NCBI GenBank assembly: GCA_049446715.1
Contig: JBMTQX010000011.1
Coordinates: forward strand, 4,325 to 68,324
Direction of reading: 5' to 3'
Origin: Eutrophocola sp049446715
GTDB lineage: Bacteria; Pseudomonadota; Gammaproteobacteria; Pseudomonadales; Pseudohongiellaceae
DNA length: 64,000 nt
The position numbers and the translations under genes are program-made. Numbering within the stretch: position 1 is the first letter of the stretch; the number at the start of each line of letters is the position of its first letter. This document shows positions 35,789 to 43,998 of the stretch, in pieces. The notes beneath the pieces are model-generated. The model did no database searches, was not told the origin of the DNA, and was given only the letters and a program-made list of their open reading frames with translations.

Positions 35789-36736
35789 ATGCACCGCCGC
35801 CCGACCTTCCGCTTGCTGCTCCTGCTGGTGTTTACCACTGCCCAGGCCGGTGCCCAGCCACAGGATTTTGACGGCCTGTTCAATCCCGAAACCAGTCCGG
35901 AAAGTTCCGCTGTTTCCCTGACCCTGCCCGAACCGGAAGAGGCTGTCCCGGCGATAAACTACGTTTTCAGCCGTGAAGATTTCAATAACCCGGTAGTGGA
36001 AATACGCACCTCAATGGGCACCATGGTGCTGGAACTGTTCCCGGAAGAAGCCCCACTTGCTGTGGCCAATTTCATGGACCTTGCCGAAGGCGGCAAGCCG
36101 TGGACAGATCCCTACTCGGGTCTCGACGTAATCCGCCCGTTTTATGACGGCCTAACCTTCCACCGGGTGATTGACGGTTTCATGATCCAGTCAGGCAGTC
36201 CCACCGGTCTGGCCGATGGTAATCCCGGCTTCACGTTTCGTGATGAAATCAATGCTCGCAGCCTGGGCCTTGACAAGATGCAGGCACTCGACAGTGCCGG
36301 CAAACCGCACCCTTTGCTGGGCATTCATGACGAGGCAACTTTCCGGGAAAAAATGCTCGCCCCGTTGTACGAAAAAATGCAGATCACGTCCCGGGCTGAA
36401 CTGGAAACCCGCATCGACGAGGTCAATACTGCCCTGCATGCCATGACCGTGAAGGAAGGCCTGGAAAATCTCGGTTACCGCTTCAACGAACGCTATCTGT
36501 CACGCATGCCTGTCAGGGGCGTTATCGCCATGGCCAACAGCGGTCCGGACAGCAACGGCTCACAATTTTTTATTACCCTGACCGACACCGACTGGCTCGC
36601 TGGCCGCTATACCGTCTTTGGCAAAGTACGGGTAGGCCTTGATGTTCTGGATGCCGTTGGCAAGGTCCCCGTAGATGCCAACAACCGCCCGCTCCAGGAT
36701 GTCACCATCCTGTCAGTCAGGCAGATCCCCCTGTAA
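35789..36736 (+). CDS. Periplasmic cyclophilin-type peptidyl-prolyl isomerase with insert
   Basis: Catalyses cis-trans isomerisation of prolyl bonds, here likely in the periplasm because the 315-residue protein opens with a signal peptide (MHRRPTFRLLLLLVFTTAQA...). The cyclophilin domain begins VVEIRTSMGTMVLELFPEEA and has FHRVIDGFMIQSGSPTG with the catalytic Arg. After FTFRDEIN (about residue 150) an extra stretch of some 85 residues, mostly helical, precedes MANSGPDSNGSQFFITLTD (about 250). The rest, WLAGRYTVFGKVRVGLDVLD, is standard. Cyclophilins of E. coli type lack this insert; it may contact a client or partner. Confidence 0.92.
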   Translation: MHRRPTFRLLLLLVFTTAQAGAQPQDFDGLFNPETSPESSAVSLTLPEPEEAVPAINYVFSREDFNNPVVEIRTSMGTMVLELFPEEAPLAVANFMDLAEGGKPWTDPYSGLDVIRPFYDGLTFHRVIDGFMIQSGSPTGLADGNPGFTFRDEINARSLGLDKMQALDSAGKPHPLLGIHDEATFREKMLAPLYEKMQITSRAELETRIDEVNTALHAMTVKEGLENLGYRFNERYLSRMPVRGVIAMANSGPDSNGSQFFITLTDTDWLAGRYTVFGKVRVGLDVLDAVGKVPVDANNRPLQDVTILSVRQIPL

Positions 36737-36752
36737 ACTGGAATCCATATCG

Positions 36753-37370
36753 ATGACGAAAAAAAGCACCAACGTGGTCTGGCATGAAAGCCGTGTCGAC
36801 CGCCAGACCCGGGAAAACATCTTTCGCCAGAAAGGCGCCACGCTCTGGTTTACCGGCCTCAGTGGTTCGGGCAAAAGCACCCTGGCTTTTACGCTGGAAC
36901 ACCTGCTGATTGAAAAGAACTACAAGTGCTATGTGCTGGATGGCGACAACATTCGCCATGGCCTGAACAACAACCTGGGCTTTTCCGATGCCGACCGCGA
37001 GGAAAATATTCGGCGTGTCGGTGAAGTATCCAAGCTGTTTGCTGATGCCGGCATGATTGTATTGTCCAGCTTCATCTCTCCCTTTCATCGTGATCGTCAG
37101 CTAGTGCGTGAGATCCATCAGGCAGCAAACCTGCCCTTCCTCGAGATCTTCATGGATACACCATTGGCCGTCTGCGAGGACCGGGATCCGAAGCAGCTCT
37201 ACCAGAAAGCCCGGCGCGGCGAGATCAAGAATTTCACGGGTATCGATTCCCCGTACGAAGTGCCCGAGCATCCGGAACTGGTGATGACTCCCGGCAACTC
37301 TCCGGACACCAGTGCCCGGCATGTGTTCAATTACCTGGTCGAGCAGAAACTGATCGACCTGTATGACTGA
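36753..37370 (+). CDS. cysC: Adenylylsulfate kinase
   Basis: Phosphorylates adenosine 5'-phosphosulfate to PAPS. From ATG 36753 it has 205 residues. The P-loop FTGLSGSGKST lies near residues 35-43, followed by LDGDNIRHGLNNNLGFSDAD and VGEVSKLFADAGMIVLSSFI, with the APS-binding FISPFHRDR and a KARRGEIKNFTGIDSPYE lid. It is an orphan: cysD/cysN/cysH are not in the window, whereas E. coli has cysDNC. The next gene follows after 18 nt and may be cotranscribed. Confidence 0.95.
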   Translation: MTKKSTNVVWHESRVDRQTRENIFRQKGATLWFTGLSGSGKSTLAFTLEHLLIEKNYKCYVLDGDNIRHGLNNNLGFSDADREENIRRVGEVSKLFADAGMIVLSSFISPFHRDRQLVREIHQAANLPFLEIFMDTPLAVCEDRDPKQLYQKARRGEIKNFTGIDSPYEVPEHPELVMTPGNSPDTSARHVFNYLVEQKLIDLYD

Positions 37371-37388
37371 ACATGGGGCAATGCCATC

Positions 37389-38129
37389 GTGACCCTGCCT
37401 CTCATTCCAGATGCCTCTTTTCCGCCGGGTCGCCTGGACCCGTGTTTTTGCGGCAGCGGAGAACGTTTCAAGCACTGTTGCGGCAGCAACGACAGCAACC
37501 GTAAGCCCCCTTTTGGCATCGGTATCCTGGAGAATTATCTGTCAGCGGCTGAATGCCGGGAATGGCTGGATCTGATCGCAACCCTGGAAACGGATCCATA
37601 CAAGATGCGCAATCCCGATGGCACGGTCGTTCTTGACCCTACCCGGGTTTGTGACCGGGTGGTGTTTGGTGACAAGCAATCCCTGCTCGATAGCCTGGTG
37701 GCAAGGGCCTGGCAGGATGTGATCATACCGGCGGCCGGCATTCCCATCGCCTGGTATGAGGAGCCCCAACTGCTTAAGTACAGTCAGGGCGGGTTTTACC
37801 AATATCACGCCGACAACGGCTACCTGGTGATCCAGGAAAAAGCCTGGCGCAAGGCTGTCGACCGTGACGTCAGCATGCTTATTTACCTGACCGGCGATTT
37901 CGAGGCGGGTGAGTTGCACTTCAACCGTTTCAACTACTTCCTCAAACCACAAGCCGGCATGCTGGTCTGGTTTCCCTCCGACATGCGCTACCAGCATTCG
38001 GCACGGCCAGTGGCCAGTGGCACCCGCTATGCCATCGTGAGCTGGGCCGCTATGGCTGACATCGAGCGCGTTCAGGACGCGCGGACGACCCGGGCCATCG
38101 ACTGGCTCACGCGCGAGAAAAACCCCTAA
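37389..38129 (+). CDS. SEC-C motif / 2-oxoglutarate-Fe(II) oxygenase
   Basis: A 246-residue predicted hydroxylase. Residues about 17-32 carry a SEC-C zinc motif, DPCFCGSGERFKHCCG, known from SecA and from nucleic-acid or ribosome-linked proteins. The rest is a prolyl-4-hydroxylase-like double-stranded beta helix with YQYHADN (His-x-Asp iron ligands, about residue 138), LIYLTGDFEAGELHF, and YQHSARPVASGTRYAIVSW (the distal His and the 2-oxoglutarate-binding Arg). Start GTGACC-ATG region is poor; an ATG at 37380 is out of frame, so the GTG at 37389 is used. The substrate is unknown; the fusion suggests a protein substrate. Confidence 0.85.
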   Translation: MTLPLIPDASFPPGRLDPCFCGSGERFKHCCGSNDSNRKPPFGIGILENYLSAAECREWLDLIATLETDPYKMRNPDGTVVLDPTRVCDRVVFGDKQSLLDSLVARAWQDVIIPAAGIPIAWYEEPQLLKYSQGGFYQYHADNGYLVIQEKAWRKAVDRDVSMLIYLTGDFEAGELHFNRFNYFLKPQAGMLVWFPSDMRYQHSARPVASGTRYAIVSWAAMADIERVQDARTTRAIDWLTREKNP

Positions 38130-38169
38130 GCGCCTTCACCCGCGCACCCTATGTTGGCACGGCGTTCGG

Positions 38170-39072
38170 CTAGATCCGCTTGCCTCCGCGAGCCTCGATT
38201 TTGTCCTGGGTGTTGTTGTCGAAATCGCTGGCCGCATGGCGTTCGAGTAATTGCTCCTTCGAATCACCCATGCCGCGATTCACTATGCGTCCACGCTGCA
38301 CCGCGGGCCTTGCGCCAATCTGGTCGATCCAGCGCCTGACATGGGCGTATTCCTCTACATTGAGAAAGGTCGCCGCCTCGTAGGCATTGTTCATCATTGA
38401 GCCATACCAGGGCCAGCAAGCCATGTCTGCGACCGTATAGACATCCCCGGCCAGGTATTCATGGTCGGCCAGGTGAATATCAAGCACATGCAGCAGCCGC
38501 TTGGTCTCCATGGTGTAACGGTTAATCGGGTATTCCATCTTGAACGGAGCATAGGCATAAAAATGCCCGAAGCCGCCACCCAGAAAGGGTGCCGAGCCCA
38601 TCTGCCACATCAGCCAGTTCAGGGTCTCAGCCCGGCGATAATGTTCAGTGGGCAGGAATGCCCCGAATTTTTCCGCGAGATAAATCAGGATGGCACCACT
38701 TTCAAACAGGCGGGTAGGTGGTGAGGTCGAATGATCCATCATGGCCGGGATCTTGGCATTGGGATTGATGCTGACAAAACCGGTACCAAACTGGTCACCT
38801 TGGCCGATGTTGATGTACCACGCATCATATTCAGCGCCTCCATGCCCCTCGGCCAGCAGCTCTTCCAGCATGATGGTGACTTTCTGGCCATTGGGAGTAC
38901 CCAGGGAGTACAACTGCAGCGGATGTTCACCGATTGGCAGATCCTGGTCGTGGGTAGGGGTGGCAATCGGGCGGTTGATGCTGCTCCACTCGCCGCCGTC
39001 CTGGCCAGCCCAGCGCCATACTTCGGGCGGGTTGTATCCGGGTGGCTGATTGTTGTTGGATGATGCCGTCAT
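38170..39072 (-). CDS. yghU: Glutathione S-transferase YghU-type
   Basis: Glutathione/disulfide-bond oxidoreductase of the Nu class. From ATG 39072 (GGGAGC upstream) it has 300 residues, near the E. coli length. The family signature WRWAGQDGGEWSSINRPIAT opens the protein, and the thioredoxin-like domain follows with HPLQLYSLGTPNGQKVTIML and GFVSINPNAKIPAMMDH. The SPPTRLFESGAILIYLAEKF block is the glutathione-binding Glu-Ser region. The helical C-terminal domain has DMACWPWYGSMMNN. Stand-alone gene, convergent with the oxygenase gene. Confidence 0.95.
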   Translation of the reverse strand: MTASSNNNQPPGYNPPEVWRWAGQDGGEWSSINRPIATPTHDQDLPIGEHPLQLYSLGTPNGQKVTIMLEELLAEGHGGAEYDAWYINIGQGDQFGTGFVSINPNAKIPAMMDHSTSPPTRLFESGAILIYLAEKFGAFLPTEHYRRAETLNWLMWQMGSAPFLGGGFGHFYAYAPFKMEYPINRYTMETKRLLHVLDIHLADHEYLAGDVYTVADMACWPWYGSMMNNAYEAATFLNVEEYAHVRRWIDQIGARPAVQRGRIVNRGMGDSKEQLLERHAASDFDNNTQDKIEARGGKRI

Positions 39073-39165
39073 GTGAAGTGCTCCCGTTATGGATGAAGGC
39101 CTGCTTGCTGGATAGAGGGCAAGCATAAAACATCATGCGCTGCCCGGACAGGCATGAATGGCGAA

Positions 39166-41340
39166 TCAGGCGCCGGTTTCCGCCAGCGCTGGCGGCATAT
39201 CCGGCAGAAACGTTTCCTGGCGGTAAGGTGGCATGGAGGCGATGATGCCCTTGCCATAAAACTTCTTGCGCAAACGCTCATCGAGAATGGTAATGCGCCC
39301 GGCATCATGCTGGGTGCGCAGCAAACGGCCGCTGGCCTGGATTAGGCGCATGGACGCTTCCGGCACGGCAATCTCCATGAAAGGATTGCGGCCCTGGGCC
39401 TTCACCCAGTCCCCCAGCGTGGCTTCTACAGGATCGTTGGGAACCGAGAAGGGAATTTTGGCGATGATAACGTGGACACAGTAATCCCCGGGCAGGTCGA
39501 TACCTTCCGTCATGCTGGCCAGTCCGAAAATGATGCTGGTCTTGCCGGCGTCCACGCGTTCCTTGTGCAGGCGGATCAGCTCCTGCTTGGCATGGTCGTC
39601 CTGAGACAGGATGTTGAATTGCATATCCTCCGACAGGCCCTGCAGCACGGACTGCATTTGCCGCCGTGAGGAAAACAGCACCAGGTTGCCCTTTCTGTCG
39701 TCGATCAATCCGGGCAGAACACTGATGATGGCCTGTGTATGATCGTCGGCACGCCCCGGATCAAAACCGCTGTCCGGAATCTGCAGTACGGCACGGTTGC
39801 CAAAGTCGAACGGGCTGGTCAGCTGGCGGTAGAGTGTGTCCTCATGCAAACCGGTGCGCATGCTGAGAAAGTCGAAGCTGCCCATGGCTGTCAGGGTGGC
39901 CGATGTCAGGACCGCGGCAAAACAATCATTCCACAGGTATTCGATCAAGGCATCTGCCGCCAGTACCGGGCTCGATGAGACAGTGATTTCGGTCTCATTG
40001 CCTTGTGGCCTGAACGTCAACCAGCGGGCATTGGGGGCATAACCAGCATGGTCCTCAATGGCAAAGGTGCGGAAAAGCTGGATGGCGCCTTCGGCGCGGG
40101 ACTGCATGATGCCGAACACCGGGTACCAGTTCTCCGCCGTCTGGCGATCAATTTCCCCCATGTCATTTTCCATGAAATCCTTGAGGCGGTCGGTAATCCG
40201 TTTCAGGCGCTCATCCAGTTCACGGAACTCCCCCATGACATTACTGGCCACTTCACGCATGCCGTCCGGCACCACGCCCTGATCAAACGTGTATTGGGTA
40301 ATATCGCCACTGGCGTTGGCCGCTTCAGCCTGGGCACTGTAGTCCTGAAACAGCGGCATGTGCTGCTGCAGCGCGGCCCGTGTCTGTTCGGCAGCCACCC
40401 GCGCCTTGTCCAGCTGCGTAGCGAGATCATCATCACGTCCCAGCTCGCCGCTGACATTCTTGAATATGGCGGTAATGCGGTCGAGCCAGGTCAGCGAGGC
40501 CCGCAGCCGTATGAAGTGGGAAAAATGCGAAACGCCTTTCAATGGCAAGTGATGGGCCTCGTCAAAGATGTAGATGCAGTCCTCCGGCGGCGGCAGGATG
40601 ACGCCGCCTCCCAAGGCCAGATCCGACAGCACCAGGTCATGATTGGCCACGATGCAGTCCGCTTTCTGCATGTTGTTGCGACTTCTGAAAAAGCAGCAGT
40701 TGCTGAAGTTGGAACAGCGGTTGCCGGAACACTGGCCTTTTTCCACCGCGACGTTGCGCCACTGATTTTCGTTGAGAACCGTTTTCCAGTCATCGCGGTC
40801 ACCCTTCCAGTGGCCATCAATCAGGGCATCCAGCATGTCCTGATACAGTTCGCGGTCAGCTGCCGTCGGGTCTTCCAGTTCCAGCCCGTACAGGTCGAGC
40901 ATGGCCTCCTGGCTGCTGCCGGTTTTCAGGGCGTTGTCGAGCTTGGATAGGCACAGGTAGCGCCCCCTGCCCTTGGCCAGGGAATAGGAGAACTGCATTT
41001 CACTGTGTTTGAGCAGGTCCGGGATGTCCTTGTTCATCACCTGCTCCTGCAGCGCCACCGTGGCCGTGGCCAGCACGACTTTCTTGTTCATGGCCTTGGC
41101 AACAGGAATAGTGGCCAGCAGGTAGGCAATGGTTTTCCCGATACCGGTGCCGGCCTCTATGACGCAGATTGCCGGTTTGGCCGAGGTGCGATGACCCTCG
41201 TCATCCATTTCCGTGCTGGCGATGCTGTTGGCAATATCCGCGATCATCTGCTTCTGCCCGGGGCGATTCTGCAGGTCGCGGTTACTGACGAGCGTGGAAT
41301 AGTGGTGCTGAATGATGTGCTTGAGTTCGTCGGAAAGCAT
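39166..41340 (-). CDS. dinG: ATP-dependent DNA helicase DinG
   Basis: 5'-3' superfamily 2 helicase with an iron-sulfur cluster, involved in resolving R-loops and damaged replication forks. The 724-residue length equals the family. Walker A is EAGTGIGKTIAYL (about residue 65). The cluster cysteines are in KGQCSGNRCSNFSNCCFF (about 205-225), the DEAH box in YIFDEAHHLPLKG (about 257), and the late helicase motifs in SIIFGLASMTEGIDLPGD and RLIQASGRLLRTQHDAGR. No SOS (LexA) box is convincing upstream (41341-41520). It is a single gene. Confidence 0.95.
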   Translation of the reverse strand: MLSDELKHIIQHHYSTLVSNRDLQNRPGQKQMIADIANSIASTEMDDEGHRTSAKPAICVIEAGTGIGKTIAYLLATIPVAKAMNKKVVLATATVALQEQVMNKDIPDLLKHSEMQFSYSLAKGRGRYLCLSKLDNALKTGSSQEAMLDLYGLELEDPTAADRELYQDMLDALIDGHWKGDRDDWKTVLNENQWRNVAVEKGQCSGNRCSNFSNCCFFRSRNNMQKADCIVANHDLVLSDLALGGGVILPPPEDCIYIFDEAHHLPLKGVSHFSHFIRLRASLTWLDRITAIFKNVSGELGRDDDLATQLDKARVAAEQTRAALQQHMPLFQDYSAQAEAANASGDITQYTFDQGVVPDGMREVASNVMGEFRELDERLKRITDRLKDFMENDMGEIDRQTAENWYPVFGIMQSRAEGAIQLFRTFAIEDHAGYAPNARWLTFRPQGNETEITVSSSPVLAADALIEYLWNDCFAAVLTSATLTAMGSFDFLSMRTGLHEDTLYRQLTSPFDFGNRAVLQIPDSGFDPGRADDHTQAIISVLPGLIDDRKGNLVLFSSRRQMQSVLQGLSEDMQFNILSQDDHAKQELIRLHKERVDAGKTSIIFGLASMTEGIDLPGDYCVHVIIAKIPFSVPNDPVEATLGDWVKAQGRNPFMEIAVPEASMRLIQASGRLLRTQHDAGRITILDERLRKKFYGKGIIASMPPYRQETFLPDMPPALAETGA

Positions 41341-41520
41341 CAGCAGTGCACCCGGTCTGGCACCGGGAGTAGTGGGTCACCAGGCAAGGGAGAGCGAATA
41401 GCCCCGTTCGGGCAAGGGGTTGTACAACTGTTCATGCAGCGTTTTATGCCATTGAGTATGCAGGCAATCATGCATTCAATATAGTTGGCGGGTGGCGGAT
41501 TTACCAAAGACTTGTCGCTG

Positions 41521-42684
41521 TCAGGCTGCGCCGACTTCGGCCTTGCGGATCACCGGGTTGGCATACATGTTGAGCACATAGGGCTGGAGATGTTTAGGCA
41601 TGCTGTTCAGACGCTCCTGGAACTCCCGGCGTTTGCGACCGATTTCGCTAGCGGAAAGGCCCAGCAAGGCCGGCAGAGTGCTTAAATCCAGGGAGTCCTT
41701 TTTCACCATTTCCATGGCAAGGTAGTTCACCGCATGCAGCTTGTAGCTGCTGATGATCCTGGCATCGAGTTCGCGGGCCACACCCTCCGCCGTGACTGCA
41801 TCGGGGAACACCATGCGCGAACCGAACGTGACATGCACATCGCCTTTATCACCGACGATGCCGGTGAGGATACTGCGGACGTCGGAATTCTCATCCTTTT
41901 CGAACTTGCCGGTTGTATCGATCGTGTACAGCTCCTCGGCCTTGTAGCGATCGCAGGGGTCATACTCGTAGGAAATGGACACCGGAACGATATTCAGGGA
42001 GTTCATGGACTCCTGCAGGCTCAGGCGCAGCGTGGATTCCCGATCCGCCATGTGGAGCATCTTGATGATGGCGGTCTCGGTCTTGTCGATACCGTCTTTC
42101 GCGCGGCCCTCGCGCTGGGCAATCCAGACGTTGTTGTCCGACTTGATGCAATGATGAATGTAAGCCGACAGCTGCTTGCTGGCCTTTAGCAGGTCCCTGC
42201 CCTGCACGGAACGTTTGACGATAAAACTCTTGTTGAGCTTCATCAGGTCAGTCAGGAAGGGGCGCTTCAGGAGGTTGTCGCCAATGGCAATCTGCAGCGT
42301 GTCCAGGCCATGGTGGTAGATCATGTAATTGACCAGCGCCGGGTCCATAGTGATGTCGCGATGGTTGCTGATGAACAGGTAGGGCTGGGCAGTATCCAGC
42401 GTGTCGAGCCCCTCCGACGTCAGGCCGGTCGTGGTGTCTTCAATCAGTTTGTCCAGGTACTTCTCGATGACCAGTTGCACGTCATGGATGGTCTGAACAT
42501 GGGCAGTCTCCTCCCGCAGGGCAGCCTGGACCTTGCCGGCTACCCAGCCCGGCAGGAAGCGGAACAACAGCGGATGCTTGAACTTGGCCAGTGCCCTGGC
42601 AAGCGCTTCATCCTGCAATAGTCGGTCAACAACCGGCCTGACCTCTCCATCCCCGTAGGGCCTGATGTCATCAAATGAATCCAT
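41521..42684 (-). CDS. Glycerol-3-phosphate acyltransferase-like protein
   Basis: Predicted lipid acyltransferase of the PlsC/PlsB superfamily, 387 residues. Motif I occurs as FISNHRDITMDPALVNYMIY (an N-H-R-D-x-T-x-D variant of H-x4-D, about residue 122). Motif III occurs as VWIAQREGRAKDGIDKTETA (the E-G-R core). Motif II and the substrate arm are FIVKRSVQGRD. The N-terminal 100 residues are helical and the C-terminal 150 unknown. No signal or strong membrane helix is seen, so it is likely peripheral at the inner membrane. The exact substrate (phospholipid or another glycerolipid) is unknown. Stand-alone. Confidence 0.8.
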   Translation of the reverse strand: MDSFDDIRPYGDGEVRPVVDRLLQDEALARALAKFKHPLLFRFLPGWVAGKVQAALREETAHVQTIHDVQLVIEKYLDKLIEDTTTGLTSEGLDTLDTAQPYLFISNHRDITMDPALVNYMIYHHGLDTLQIAIGDNLLKRPFLTDLMKLNKSFIVKRSVQGRDLLKASKQLSAYIHHCIKSDNNVWIAQREGRAKDGIDKTETAIIKMLHMADRESTLRLSLQESMNSLNIVPVSISYEYDPCDRYKAEELYTIDTTGKFEKDENSDVRSILTGIVGDKGDVHVTFGSRMVFPDAVTAEGVARELDARIISSYKLHAVNYLAMEMVKKDSLDLSTLPALLGLSASEIGRKRREFQERLNSMPKHLQPYVLNMYANPVIRKAEVGAA

Positions 42685-42765
42685 AGGAAAACGTGTAAGT
42701 TGTGGGAAAGCGCGATTTTAAAGGGTTAGCCGGTAAATTGGAAAAAAAGCTGCCCGGGTGCGCAC

Positions 42766-43998
42766 TTACCGGGGGAAATAGCTTAGCAGCTGCAGCACCA
42801 TCAGGTAGCCAAACACAACCAGGCTGATGATCAGCAGGGCTTTGCTTTTCCAGGAATTGACCTGATCAGACAGCCAGCGTGACTGGTTGTTCATATACAG
42901 CAGCAAACCTGCCAGCAGCGGCATGAACATGGCACCGGTGACCGCATAGGTAATGACAATCCAGACCGGCCGCTCCAGCAAGAGCAGGCTCATGGGCAGC
43001 ACGGCCAGGTAAATCAGGTAACCGCGGTAGGCCCGGGTTCTGGAAATACTGGCCTGGGAATTCAGCAGGTGGGAATGCTGGCGGAAATGGTAGATAAAGT
43101 TGGCAAACAGGAACGGCACGCCATGCCAGACGCCTATCATGGAACTGAACACCGCCCCCCAGAAACCGAACAGGAATATCCACTTGCCAGTTTCCCCGGT
43201 GACTGGCACCAGCTGGTCGGCTACTGCCAGCGCCATGTTGTTACCGGCCACCACCTCCGGCTGGACACCTGCCGAGACGATAATGATGGCAATGCCGAAT
43301 AAGGCTGTCAGGCCATAGGCCACGCCCAGGTCTACGCGCATCACCGGCATCATCTTCCGCCCTTCCCAGCCGGCTTCCCGCATCCAGTAGCCATAGCTCA
43401 TGATCGTGATGCTGCCGCCAACCCCGCCGATGATGCCCAGCACATAGGCCATGCCACTGTCCGGCACCTTCGGTATCAGCATGCCTGCAGCAATGTCGCC
43501 CAGGTCCGGCAGGACCATGATGGCGCAATACAGGACCGTGACAAACATCAGGCCAATGAAGAATTTCATGGCTGCTTCGAGCAGGTCATAAACGCCGAAC
43601 CAGACGATCACCAGGGCAATCAGCGCATGGATGGCGCCCCACACACCGACAGACAGCTGGGGAAAAAAGGCATAGGCCGCCAGGCCACAGGCCGCCATCA
43701 TCGCTGCTGCCACCATGAAGGTCCACAGGCACAGGTAGGCGGCAAAGTACCAGCTGAACAAACGCGGCAAGTGGTCAATCCAGCCTTCCAGCAGTGTGGT
43801 GCCGGTGGCCAGTTGCCAGCGCCCGATGCCTTCGGTAATAACAAACTTGAGAATGCCGCCAAAGACGACAGCCCAGAGCAGGATGGTGCCGAACTGAGCG
43901 CCGGCCGCCGAAGCTGCCACGATATCGCCGGCGCCAAGCCCGGTAGCCGCCACAATGATGCCGGGGCCGGTGTGTTTCAGGATGGACAGTTTGCTCAT
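42766..43998 (-). CDS. Nramp-family metal transporter (non-canonical motifs)
   Basis: Eleven-helix inner-membrane protein of 410 residues. The opening GPGIIVAATGLGAGDIVAAS and FGGILKFVITEGIGRWQLAT are clearly Nramp-like. However, the metal-binding DPGN of helix 1 is replaced by G-A-G-D, and the MPH(N) of helix 6 by M-S-Y-G (ITIMSYGYWMREAGW). These residues define Mn/Fe selectivity in known Nramps; their loss marks a divergent subfamily. Its start overlaps the 3' end of sbcB by 4 nt (ATGA), suggesting translational coupling. Substrate open. Confidence 0.85.
   Translation of the reverse strand: MSKLSILKHTGPGIIVAATGLGAGDIVAASAAGAQFGTILLWAVVFGGILKFVITEGIGRWQLATGTTLLEGWIDHLPRLFSWYFAAYLCLWTFMVAAAMMAACGLAAYAFFPQLSVGVWGAIHALIALVIVWFGVYDLLEAAMKFFIGLMFVTVLYCAIMVLPDLGDIAAGMLIPKVPDSGMAYVLGIIGGVGGSITIMSYGYWMREAGWEGRKMMPVMRVDLGVAYGLTALFGIAIIIVSAGVQPEVVAGNNMALAVADQLVPVTGETGKWIFLFGFWGAVFSSMIGVWHGVPFLFANFIYHFRQHSHLLNSQASISRTRAYRGYLIYLAVLPMSLLLLERPVWIVITYAVTGAMFMPLLAGLLLYMNNQSRWLSDQVNSWKSKALLIISLVVFGYLMVLQLLSYFPR

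Noticed and set aside
41341..41520. LexA (SOS) box upstream of dinG
   Set aside because: CTG-type half sites exist but none fits CTGT-N8-ACAG.
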